Part shown: piece after piece, positions 17,006-24,719 of the stretch
Layout: the number at the start of each line of letters is the position of its first letter
How positions within the stretch are numbered: position 1 is the stretch's first letter
Position numbers and translations under genes: made by a program
Assembly (NCBI GenBank): GCA_963839685.1
Contig: CAWIVS010000012.1
Location: forward strand, 372,001 to 436,000
Reading direction: 5' to 3'
DNA: 64,000 nucleotides
Source of the DNA: CADEED01 sp963839685
GTDB lineage: Bacteria > Pseudomonadota > Gammaproteobacteria > Steroidobacterales > Steroidobacteraceae
The notes under the pieces: generated by a model
Database searches by the model: none
What the model was told of the DNA's origin: nothing
What the model saw: the letters and a program-made list of their open reading frames with translations, nothing else

Positions 17006-18679
17006 ATGTCGATCGAGGACCACACGAATTCGCGGCAGCGGGCGCGCAAGCTGTATCTGGCTGGCACTGCCGAGGACGAAGTCACCGTCTCCGGCAATGT
17101 CGCGGTCGCGCGCCTGCGCGACAACGATTCACCATTGTCCGATTCCCTGGTGCAGGCGGTTCGCACCAAGCTGGAACGCGTATTGCGCAGTGCGCATTTC
17201 GATGGTTCGGCACGCTCCCGCGCATTTCTGCGTTATGTCGTCGAAGAGGTGCTCGCGGGCCGGGCCGCGTATCTCAAGCAGGCCGCAATCGCCGTGGAAG
17301 TCTTCGGCCGCAAGCCGGATTTCGATGCCGTCATCGATCCCATCGTGCGTGTGCAGGCGGGCCGGTTGCGCCGCTCGCTCGAGCGTTACTACCTGCTGTC
17401 GGGAGACGATGACTCCATCCGCATCGAGCTGCCCAAGGGTAGTTATGCCCCGGTCTTCGTAGACACGACCGAAGCGTCCGGCGCGCGCATCACCACCCTC
17501 GAAGCGGCACCCGATTGGCCGACTCTCGTGGCATACCCATTCTCCGTTCATTCCGCGCGCGACGAATCAACCGCGGCGCAATTGCGCGACGAGCTCGCCG
17601 CCGAACTGGGCCGTTATGGCATCGTGCGCGTCGTAATGGCCAACGGCCCGTCCGTGCCCGGACTCCCGCCGTGCAACTCGGCGCGTTTCGAGCTGCACGG
17701 CAGCGCGCGCGACATGACCGGCGAGGCGATGTTCGCCACGCGCCTCATCGATCGCAACAGCGGCCAGCAGATCTGGGCGGATGAGTTTCATACCCGGGGT
17801 CGGCCGGAGCGGTGGTCGGGCAACGCGCACGACATCGGGCGCGTGATCGCGGCGCGTATCGGCGCCGAACACGGCGTCATCGCACGACTGCTCGCCGGCG
17901 AACATGCCGCGCGCGGCTTCCACGGCGGCGACAGCTTCAGCGCCATTGCGCGTTGCCAGCACTTCATGTTTTCGCGTCAGATCGGCGCACTGCTGCCGGC
18001 GATCGATTCGCTCCAGCAACTCACCAGCCGCGCGCCGGAAATCGAGCTGGCCTGGACGTCGCTCGCACGGCTGTACCTCATGAATCATTCGCTCGAGTTG
18101 TCGGGCATGTTCACGCCGGTGGAAATGGCCATCGGCTGTGCCAACCAGAGCGTGTTGCTCGAGCCGGCAAGTGCGCGCACTCGCTGCCTGATGGCCACCG
18201 CGCTGCTGGTCAAGGGTGAACTTGGCGCGGCGCGCCGCGAACTCGATCTCGCGCTTCGGCACAACAACGATTCCCTTGCCTACCGTGAAGTCATCGGCTG
18301 GCTCATGGCCCTCACCGGAGAATGGGAACAGGGTGTCGCGCTCATGCGCTCGGCGCTGGATCTCAATCCGTACTGCCAACCCTGCGTAAGCCACGGCCTG
18401 TGGGCGGATGCCATGCGGCGCGGCGACTTCGAAGCCGCCTATGCTTCGGCGCTCGAATACCGCGATCCGTTCTTCTTCTGGCGCGAACTCATGATCGCGA
18501 GTTCGCTGGGGCAACTCGGACGCCGCGAAGATGCGATGGCCGGCGCGGATGCGCTGCTGCGTGCCCGGCCGCAGTTCGGTCACCGCGGACGCCGCCTCAT
18601 CGCGCACTTCATCAAGTCGGAAGAGTTGCGCACCGTCATCATCGATGGCTTGCACAAGTCCGGCGTCGACGTCGCCTAG
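17006..18679 (+). CDS. CadC-like N-terminal domain, TolB/FlgO-like domain and TPR protein; candidate regulator
   Basis: A 557-residue protein, intact. Residues about 45-160 (LKQAAIAVEVFGRKPDFDAV then DPIVRVQAGRLRRSLERYYL and IRIELPKGSYAPVF) resemble the winged helix end of OmpR/CadC-type transcription factors, where a recognition helix full of Arg is followed by a Gly-Tyr hairpin. Residues about 175-310 look like the TolB/FlgO-type domain of cyclase-like proteins (RLIDRNSGQQIWADEF). The rest is helical repeats of TPR type. There is no clear membrane segment. It stands directly upstream, on the same strand, of the acid-stress locus, so it is the obvious candidate regulator, by position only. 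Confidence 0.6.
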   Translation: MSIEDHTNSRQRARKLYLAGTAEDEVTVSGNVAVARLRDNDSPLSDSLVQAVRTKLERVLRSAHFDGSARSRAFLRYVVEEVLAGRAAYLKQAAIAVEVFGRKPDFDAVIDPIVRVQAGRLRRSLERYYLLSGDDDSIRIELPKGSYAPVFVDTTEASGARITTLEAAPDWPTLVAYPFSVHSARDESTAAQLRDELAAELGRYGIVRVVMANGPSVPGLPPCNSARFELHGSARDMTGEAMFATRLIDRNSGQQIWADEFHTRGRPERWSGNAHDIGRVIAARIGAEHGVIARLLAGEHAARGFHGGDSFSAIARCQHFMFSRQIGALLPAIDSLQQLTSRAPEIELAWTSLARLYLMNHSLELSGMFTPVEMAIGCANQSVLLEPASARTRCLMATALLVKGELGAARRELDLALRHNNDSLAYREVIGWLMALTGEWEQGVALMRSALDLNPYCQPCVSHGLWADAMRRGDFEAAYASALEYRDPFFFWRELMIASSLGQLGRREDAMAGADALLRARPQFGHRGRRLIAHFIKSEELRTVIIDGLHKSGVDVA

Positions 18680-19084
18680 AGTCGCGTTCCCGGCTGCCGC
18701 ATCGCGTCCGCCAATCCTGCGAGTGCATCGAGCGCCATGGCGGCCACATCGAATGAGGCGCGCAGCATGAACGAAATTTCACGCGTGCATGGCAGCAGGT
18801 AGGCGGCTCGCGACTCATGCTTTTCCGTGTCCGTTCCCGGTCGCGGCCAACGCAGACATCCCCGGATGTTGCGCCTGTCCTGCCACTCCTGGCCTCTCGA
18901 ACAGCCTGCCATGCGGAGCGCGGCGTATGACACCGTAACTTACCTACCGCCACTTCCGCCCGCGCGTGAGTCTCAAGAATCATCAGGGTTGAATCAGTGC
19001 CGCCGCGCGGTTGCATTCAAGCGAATGCGACCGGAGGAAAGCAGGAGGAGTGGCGGCCTGGGCTTTAAATCAAGGAGTGTTTTC
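18680..19084. other. 405-base leader/intergenic region before the acid-stress locus
   Basis: It holds the conserved 34-bp element at 18927-18960 and a GCATTC-AAGC-GAATGC inverted repeat at 19013-19028. A purine-rich ribosome site lies before the ATG at 19085. A minus-strand frame at 18676-18933 has no supporting evidence. Confidence 0.5.
18927..18960 (+). promoter_or_regulatory. Conserved 34-bp element, copy A
   Basis: It begins TATGACACCGTA, continues with TTACCT at 18941 and ends ACTTCCGC. It is identical to copy B (26486-26519) at 29 of 34 positions without gaps. An ATG stands exactly 15 bases upstream in both copies, so the reading YDTV-YL--LP is possible. The changes between copies are mostly amino-acid-changing, which favours a DNA element. 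Confidence 0.6.
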
Positions 19085-19738
19085 ATGAAAAGTCGATACA
19101 TCGTCACGCTTGCCGCCGTCTGCAGCGCCTGGTCGCTGGCTGCACACGCCGATCGCGATACCGGCTGGGAATTCGGCGGCGAGCTGATCTACCAGGATTC
19201 GCAGGACATTTCAGGCGACAACGGTTCCACCGCTTCGATCGACAGCGACGTCGGTCTGGCTCTCACGTTTGGCTACCGGATGAGCGAGCGCCTGGAATTC
19301 AATTTCGGCCTCGACTGGAACAATGTCGATTACCAGGCATTTCTCGTGTCCGCCGACCTCCCCGGCCTGTCCGCCACCGTCGATGGCGAAATGGAAACCT
19401 TCACGCCGCGGGTGGGCGTGAACTTCAATTTTCTTGAAGGTCCCATCACGCCCTATGTCAACGCGACCATCGGCTACGCCTTCATCGACACCAACATCCC
19501 GGATGGACCTCCGCAGACCGGCTGCTGGTGGGACCCCTGGTACGGCCAGATCTGCGGCACCTGGCAGAACACTCGCAGTGTTGAAGAGTTCGTCTACGGC
19601 GCGGGGCTCGGCGTGCGCTGGGACACCTCGGACACGCTGTCCGTGAAGTTCGAGTACCACAAGCGCTGGGTCGACGCGAGTGATGCAGGCACACCGGATT
19701 TCGACCAGCTCAAGCTCGGTGTTGTCTTCATGTATTGA
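19085..19738 (+). CDS. Outer-membrane beta-barrel protein, OmpW/OmpX-like size
   Basis: A 217-residue protein with signal peptide MKSRYIVTLAAVCSAWSLAA cut at AHA. The mature part has alternating amphipathic strands (GWEFGGELIYQDSQ, FNFGLDWNNVDY, PYVNATIGYAFI) and ends LKLGVVFMY with a terminal aromatic residue, the usual barrel assembly signal. The long loop around residue 145 (CWWDPWYGQIC) has two cysteines and is extracellular by prediction. The frame is open far upstream, but the signal peptide fixes the start at 19085. A strong terminator follows directly, so this gene is largely a separate unit in front of the acid-stress genes. Its exact role is unknown. Confidence 0.85.
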   Translation: MKSRYIVTLAAVCSAWSLAAHADRDTGWEFGGELIYQDSQDISGDNGSTASIDSDVGLALTFGYRMSERLEFNFGLDWNNVDYQAFLVSADLPGLSATVDGEMETFTPRVGVNFNFLEGPITPYVNATIGYAFIDTNIPDGPPQTGCWWDPWYGQICGTWQNTRSVEEFVYGAGLGVRWDTSDTLSVKFEYHKRWVDASDAGTPDFDQLKLGVVFMY

Positions 19739-19749
19739 TTGCTGATCGC

Positions 19750-19780
19750 GCGGCTGCCGCGATGGCGGCAGCCGCTTTTT
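19750..19780 (+). terminator. Strong intrinsic terminator
   Basis: GCGGCTGCCGC (19750-19760) pairs perfectly with GCGGCAGCCGC (19765-19775), with a four-base loop and then TTTTT. It separates the outer-membrane gene from the DUF3302 gene, 12 bases before the next start codon. Confidence 0.9.
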
Positions 19781-19792
19781 CCGGGAGCGGAC

Positions 19793-20234
19793 ATGCACAA
19801 GAAATCATTGCGTCGCGACGCGGCGCCCCGACCTCGCCTGCCATGGACGGCCGCGGCCACGCTGATCGCTGTCGCGATGGCACCCGCCGCGCACGCCTCG
19901 CTGTTCTCCGGCGAGACACTCGATGCCGTGGCCAATGGTGCGGCCTGGGTGGTGCTGTTCATCGCACCACTCGCCGCGATCGGCATATTCCTGATCATCC
20001 ACATCCTTCCGGAGAAGATCGCCGAGAAGAAACAGCACCCGCAACTCGACGCCATCAAGACGCTGTGTCTGCTGTCGCTGGTGTTCGGCGGCATGTTGTG
20101 GCCGCTGGCGTGGTTGTGGGCGTACTCCAAGCCGGTCTTGCACAAGATGGCCTACGGGACGGACCAGGCCGAGCCTCACGGTGAGAAAGGCGGGGCCCTG
20201 CATCCCAATCGAAGACGCGACCAAGGAGTCCTGA
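19793..20234 (+). CDS. DUF3302 inner-membrane protein, YiaW-like (frameshift near 20185)
   Basis: The product has about 146 residues and starts at ATG 19793 with GGAG upstream. After a signal-like first segment (TAAATLIAVAMAPAAHA) there are two membrane helices around VVLFIAPLAAIGIFLIIHIL and the WPLAWLWAY region. The core LPEKIAEKKQHPQLDAIKTL and GGMLWPLAWLWAYSKP match the DUF3302 family represented by E. coli YiaW. The frame must change near 20185, so that the protein ends ...CIPIEDATKES at TGA 20232, three bases before the next gene. As in E. coli, it is paired with a HlyD-type gene (YiaV). It may serve as the inner-membrane partner of that adaptor. Confidence 0.75.
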
Positions 20235-20237
20235 GCC

Positions 20238-21419
20238 ATGGAACTCATCCTCCTTGGTATCTACTCGTACATCATCTGGCTGATTTTCTTCAAGTTCAAA
20301 TGGCTGCCGTGGAATTTCGTCAGCCAGGTGATCGTGGTCACGATTCCCATCGTCGGCCTCACGCTGCTGATCCTGATCCTCAACATCGTCGCGCCCTCCT
20401 CGGCGGACGTGCGCGTGGTCAACTACGTCGTCGCCATCAACGCCCGCGTGCAGGGCATGGTGGTCGACGTGCCGATCACGCCTAACCAGGCCATCAAGCG
20501 CGGCCAGGTGCTGTTCAGGCTCGATCCGCGCCCGATCGAGATCGAACTCTCGGGGTTCAGGGCGCAGATCGACGCACTCGAGGCGCAGCTGCTCACCGCC
20601 AGCGCCAACACGCAGGGCTTCGGCCAGCAGCTGGTCAATGCACGCGGCGCGCGTGACGCCATCGCCGCCCAGCTGCGACTGGCGAAGGAGCGCGAAGCCC
20701 AGACCCGCGAGCTGGCGGCCACCGGCGCCGGCAGCCAGTACGACTACCAGCAGGCGCAGTCCAATGTTTCCAACCTGCAGGGCCAGATGGACGCGGCCGT
20801 CGCCACCGAGCGTTCCGCCGAGGCCAAACTACTCGCCAAGAACACCAAGGGTGACCAGGACGAAATCGCCAACGTGAAGGCGCAGATCGACCGGGCCGAG
20901 GCGCAGCTCGCCGATGCGGAATGGCGCCTCGAACAGACGGTTTACCGCGCGCCCGCCAATGGCACGGTGGTGGCGCTGTCGCTGCGTCCCGGCGCCATGG
21001 CGGTGCCGCTGCCGATCACGCCGGCCATGACCTTCGTCGAAGACGAACAGTGGATCATGGCCATCTTCAAGCAAAACGAAGTTCGCAAGATCAAGGCGGG
21101 CCAGGAAGCCGAAATCGCGCTCAAGATGTATCCCGGCCGGATCATCAAGTGCAAGGTGGAGTCCATCATGTGGGCCACGGCACAGGGCCAGTTGCCCATT
21201 GGCACCATGGCCACCGGTGGCGGCGTGGCGCCGGTGCCGCCTAACAGCCTTGCGGTGCGCCTGCTGCCGGACAAGAACGACATCGGGCTTTTCATGGCGT
21301 CGGGCGCTCAGGGTAATGGCGCCGTGTACACCGACAGCGGCGCGGCGATCCACATCCTGCGCAAGATCCTGATCCGCGTCGGCGCCAAGCTCGACTGGCT
21401 GATCCTCAAGCTGCATTGA
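20238..21419 (+). CDS. HlyD-family membrane-fusion protein, YiaV/AaeA-like
   Basis: A 393-residue periplasmic adaptor. Unusually it begins with two membrane helices (MELILLGIYSYIIWLIFF and VIVVTIPIVGLTLLILILNI), as in E. coli YiaV. Then come a biotinyl-lipoyl-like half (INARVQGMVVDVPITPNQAI), a long alpha hairpin (about 105-225) and the second lipoyl half YRAPANGTVVALSLRPGAMA, followed by beta-barrel and membrane-proximal parts. It would join an inner-membrane component to the outer-membrane channel encoded next. No RND, MFS or FUSC pump gene is present; only the small DUF3302 protein precedes it. The frame is intact. Confidence 0.88.
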   Translation: MELILLGIYSYIIWLIFFKFKWLPWNFVSQVIVVTIPIVGLTLLILILNIVAPSSADVRVVNYVVAINARVQGMVVDVPITPNQAIKRGQVLFRLDPRPIEIELSGFRAQIDALEAQLLTASANTQGFGQQLVNARGARDAIAAQLRLAKEREAQTRELAATGAGSQYDYQQAQSNVSNLQGQMDAAVATERSAEAKLLAKNTKGDQDEIANVKAQIDRAEAQLADAEWRLEQTVYRAPANGTVVALSLRPGAMAVPLPITPAMTFVEDEQWIMAIFKQNEVRKIKAGQEAEIALKMYPGRIIKCKVESIMWATAQGQLPIGTMATGGGVAPVPPNSLAVRLLPDKNDIGLFMASGAQGNGAVYTDSGAAIHILRKILIRVGAKLDWLILKLH

Positions 21420-21421
21420 TC

Positions 21422-22903
21422 ATGATCAAGGGAGTCACGCAGCGAGCTCGAGCGGCCGCAGCAGGCTGTCAGGCACCCGCGCCACGCGGCAGCGCGTTGA
21501 CGCGGCTGGGCGTCATGGCGATTGCCGCGGTGTTGCTGGCGGGCTGTGTTGCCGACCCGCCGCCACCCGAAGACATTCGCAAGCAGGCGCTGGGAAGCAT
21601 TGCGCTCGATCATCCATGGAAGGCCGGCGCGCCCACGGAAGGCGCGGTGCAGGACAACTGGCTCGCCAGCTTCGGCGACAGCACGCTCGACGCGCTGGTG
21701 CGCGAGGCACTGACTGCCAATCCCGACCTGCGCGTGGCGGGCGCCCGCATGCGCCAGGCGGCCGAACTACTCGTGCAGGCGCGCGCCCCCCTGTTCCCCT
21801 GGGTGCAGGTTGCCGGCACTGGCGGGATCAAGGAGTCCGGCGGTGGTGCCGACCCCAGTTCCGCACTGCAAGGCATCGTCGCGGCGGCGTCGTGGGAACT
21901 CGATCTGTGGGGCCGCGTGCGTTACGCGCGTAATGCCGCCGCCGAAGACAACGTCTCCGCGCAGGCCGACTACGAATTCGCGCGCCAATCCATCGCCGCG
22001 AGCGTGGCACGCGCCTGGTTCACGGCCATCCAGTTGTCACAGCAGGCGAAGCTTGCGGGTCAGATGGTTGAATCGTCGAGCCAGTTGGCGGGATTCACCG
22101 CAGACCGCGAACGCGTCGGAGCCGCCTCGAGCGTGGACATCGCACAGGCACGCGCCGATGTCCACACCCTGGAGGACGCGCAGGCGCAGGCCGAATTCGC
22201 CCGCGACCAGGCGCTGCGTGCACTCGAGCTGTTGCTGGGGCGTTATCCGGCTGCCGAAATCGCCACGCGCACGGACTTCGTCGCCATGCCGCCGGCACCG
22301 CCGGTGGGCGTGCCATTGGCCATGCTGGAACGCCGGCCCGACGTCATCGCGGCTGAACGCCGCGTCGCCGCGGCGTTCAACCGCATCGGTGAAGCCAAGG
22401 CGGCAATGCTGCCGCAAATCACGCTGAACCTGAACTTCGGCGCCTTCGAGAGCGACATCCTCGAGCTCAAGGAAGATTTCGAGAATCCGTCCGGTGGCGC
22501 CGGCGCACGCCTGCTCGCGCCTATCTACCAGGGCGGCAAGCTGCGCGCGAACGTGCGGGTTCGCAACTTGCAGCAGCAGGAAGCGCTGGCCGAATACGCC
22601 GGCACCGCCCTGCGGGCGCTGAACGACGTCGAAAACGCGATCGCCGCCAGCCGCTCGCTCGCGACGCGCTCGCGTGCGCTGGGCGCGGCCTTCGGCGAGC
22701 TGCAACGCGCGTTCGAGCTCACCGAGACTTCGCTGCGCGTGGGACGCGCCGATCGTCGCGCGCTCGAACAGCAGCGTTTGTCCGCGGCCAACGCACGCAT
22801 CGCGTTGCTCGCCGTGCAGGCCGAGGAGCTCTCACAGCGCATCAATCTGCACCTCGCCCTCGGCGGGAGCTTCGAAGTCCCGCCGGCGCCCCCACCGCAA
22901 TAG
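21422..22903 (+). CDS. NodT-family outer-membrane efflux lipoprotein (TolC/OprM-like)
   Basis: A 493-residue outer-membrane factor. The signal peptide ends in a lipobox LLAGC (Cys near residue 40), giving an acylated N-terminus. The first repeat has the family's opening (DNWLASFGDSTLDALVREAL, NPDLRVAGARMRQA); the halves are repeated, with coiled regions and the motif RRPDVIAAERRVAAAFNRIG followed by ALNDVENAIAA. It would form the outer-membrane and periplasmic tunnel for the HlyD protein upstream, whose stop codon lies two bases before this start. ATG 21422 is preferred to a TTG two codons earlier. What is exported is unknown; given the locus, amines or weak acids are plausible. Confidence 0.9.
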   Translation: MIKGVTQRARAAAAGCQAPAPRGSALTRLGVMAIAAVLLAGCVADPPPPEDIRKQALGSIALDHPWKAGAPTEGAVQDNWLASFGDSTLDALVREALTANPDLRVAGARMRQAAELLVQARAPLFPWVQVAGTGGIKESGGGADPSSALQGIVAAASWELDLWGRVRYARNAAAEDNVSAQADYEFARQSIAASVARAWFTAIQLSQQAKLAGQMVESSSQLAGFTADRERVGAASSVDIAQARADVHTLEDAQAQAEFARDQALRALELLLGRYPAAEIATRTDFVAMPPAPPVGVPLAMLERRPDVIAAERRVAAAFNRIGEAKAAMLPQITLNLNFGAFESDILELKEDFENPSGGAGARLLAPIYQGGKLRANVRVRNLQQQEALAEYAGTALRALNDVENAIAASRSLATRSRALGAAFGELQRAFELTETSLRVGRADRRALEQQRLSAANARIALLAVQAEELSQRINLHLALGGSFEVPPAPPPQ

Positions 22904-22908
22904 CTGCC

Positions 22909-23641
22909 ATGGGGGTGCGCTGGTCAATCGAAGTCTCGCGCAGCGCCCTGCGACGACTGTTCCTGCAGCGCTGCTGCTACCTGTTCATGTTGCTGCTGGC
23001 CCTCATCACGATTTCGCCCTTCATGGAAGGCGCGCGCGGTGGTTACCTGCTGGCAGGATTCAACGCCTTCATCGTGCTTTCGGCGGCTGCGACGGTCGGC
23101 CGCACCGTATTGTCGTTCCTGGTGGTGTTCGTGCTGATCGGTGCGGCCGTGTCATTGCGCTTCGCGTCGCAGGAAGTTGGCCAGGACTGCGCTGTTCAAT
23201 TACGCGCTGCTGCTGCACGTCCTCATCTACCTGACCGTCATCGCACTGCTGCTGCGCTACGTGTTCGGGCCCGAGACCATGGACGCCGACCGCCTGTGGG
23301 GCGCCGCGTCGGTGTATCTCATGATCGGCATCCTCTGGTGCTTCATCTATGCGATCACCGCGATCCCGGATGCAGCCGCGTTCCTGATGCGCGGCGAGCC
23401 GGTGAAGCTCGCCCTGACCGATCTGCTCTATTTCAGCTTCTCGACGCTGACCACCATCGGCTTCGGCGACATCGTGCCGGTCACGCGCGCGGGACAGGTG
23501 GCGGCCATCCTCGAGGGCATCTTCGGCACGCTGTTTCTCGCCATCCTGATCGCCAAGCTGGTCGGGGTCTATCCACCGCCGGTGCACGAGCCGCCGCCGC
23601 GCGCGACGACGCCAGAAGGGACGGCACAAGAGGAGCCATGA
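22909..23641 (+). CDS. Two-transmembrane-pore potassium channel (frameshift near 23175)
   Basis: The N-terminal part (YLFMLLLALITISPFMEGAR, FIVLSAAATVGRTVLSFLVV) gives four hydrophobic helices. The C-terminal part, in another frame after about 23175, has further helices, the pore helix FSFSTLTTIGFGDIVPVT with selectivity filter TIGFGD, and an inner helix. It belongs to the bacterial ion-channel family (Ion_trans_2). No RCK/TrkA domain follows, so gating is probably voltage- or pH-related rather than ligand-driven. It starts five bases after the outer-membrane factor gene and ends one base before the next, so it is within an operon. In an acid-stress locus, K+ efflux or influx would balance charge. 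Confidence 0.82.
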
Positions 23642-23642
23642 C

Positions 23643-24719
23643 ATGAATCCTTCTGGAGACATCACTCGCACCGTACTGATGGTGCTGGTCATTGCGATGC
23701 TGCTCGCGGGCAGCTTGTGGACGATGATGCCCTTCCTGGGCGGACTGATCTGGGCCGCGACGGTGGTCATCGCCACCTGGCCATTGCTGCTGCGCGTACG
23801 GGCCAAAACCGGCAAGCGCCCGTGGCTCGCCGTGGTGTTCATGACGGGCGTGGTCCTGCTGGTCCTGATCGTGCCGTTCGCCATGGCAGTGAGCACGCTG
23901 CTGGACGCGTTGCATCGCGGGCCGGAGCTTGTCGGAGAATTGTTCAAGAGTGGTCTCGGCCCCCCGCCCGAGTGGCTAGGCCAGATTCCGGCCGTGGGCC
24001 ACAAGCTGGTCGCCAAGTGGAATGAAATCGCGGCCGGCGGCCGCGATGGGCTGGTCGAAGCTGCGCAGCCCTACGTGGGCGCTGCGGCGCAATGGGCGGT
24101 CGCCATCACCGGCGGCATTGGCATGACGATGGTCAACATCCTGCTCATCGTGCTGCTGGTCGCCATCCTGTATTCGCAGGGTGAAATTGCGGCGCGCGGC
24201 GCGCTCGCCTTGGGCTTCCGGCTGGGTGGCGAACGTGGCATGGAAGTCATGACGCTCGCCGCGCAGGCGGTGCGCAGCGTGGCGCTGGGCGTGGTGGTCA
24301 CCGCGCTGGTGCAGTCGGTGCTCGCCGGCATCGCGTTGTGGATCTGCGGCATTCCCAGTGCAGGGGTATTCGCCGCACTGGTATTCATGCTGGGCATCGC
24401 GCAGCTCGGGCCCTTGCCCATCATGATTCCGGCGATTGCCTGGTTGTACTGGACCAATGAGCCGGTGTGGGGAACGGTGCTGCTGGTGCTCGCGATTCCG
24501 ATCGGCATGCTCGACAACGTGCTGCGTCCGATCCTCATCCGTCGCGGCGTTCAACTGCCGATGCTGCTCATCATCGCGGGCGTCATCGGCGGATTGATCG
24601 GCTTCGGAGTCCTGGGCTTGTTCGTAGGGCCAGTCATCCTGGCCGCCACCTACACGCTCGCCAAGTCATGGGTTGCCGAAGGACCGCAGCCTGCCGACGC
24701 GAATCCGGGTGCGACATGA
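23643..24719 (+). CDS. AI-2E family (PerM-like) transporter
   Basis: A 358-residue integral membrane protein with about eight hydrophobic segments. It shows the AI-2E/PerM pattern: an N-terminal pair of helices (WTMMPFLGGLIWAATVVIAT), a polar middle domain of about 90 residues, then a C-terminal block with GIAQLGPLPIMIPAIAWLY and the conserved LDNVLRPILIRRGVQLP. Members have been linked to autoinducer-2 export and to Na+/H+ exchange. The latter would suit a pH-homeostasis locus, but the substrate is not decided by sequence. The start is one base after the K+ channel stop; the end overlaps the next start in ATGA. Confidence 0.88.
   Translation: MNPSGDITRTVLMVLVIAMLLAGSLWTMMPFLGGLIWAATVVIATWPLLLRVRAKTGKRPWLAVVFMTGVVLLVLIVPFAMAVSTLLDALHRGPELVGELFKSGLGPPPEWLGQIPAVGHKLVAKWNEIAAGGRDGLVEAAQPYVGAAAQWAVAITGGIGMTMVNILLIVLLVAILYSQGEIAARGALALGFRLGGERGMEVMTLAAQAVRSVALGVVVTALVQSVLAGIALWICGIPSAGVFAALVFMLGIAQLGPLPIMIPAIAWLYWTNEPVWGTVLLVLAIPIGMLDNVLRPILIRRGVQLPMLLIIAGVIGGLIGFGVLGLFVGPVILAATYTLAKSWVAEGPQPADANPGAT

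Noticed and set aside
18676..18933. An 85-codon minus-strand frame after the TPR regulator
   Set aside because: Its C-terminal third looks protein-like but the first half is Arg/Trp-rich noise, it has no ribosome site, and it crosses into the conserved 34-bp element.
18927..18960. Sigma-54 (-24/-12) promoter reading of the conserved element
   Set aside because: TGACACC and CTTACC do not have the GG and GC doublets at the required spacing.
23069..24016. A 315-codon minus-strand frame across the K+ channel and AI-2E genes
   Set aside because: It shows low-complexity Arg/Ser/His composition without domains and lies opposite clearly conserved membrane proteins.
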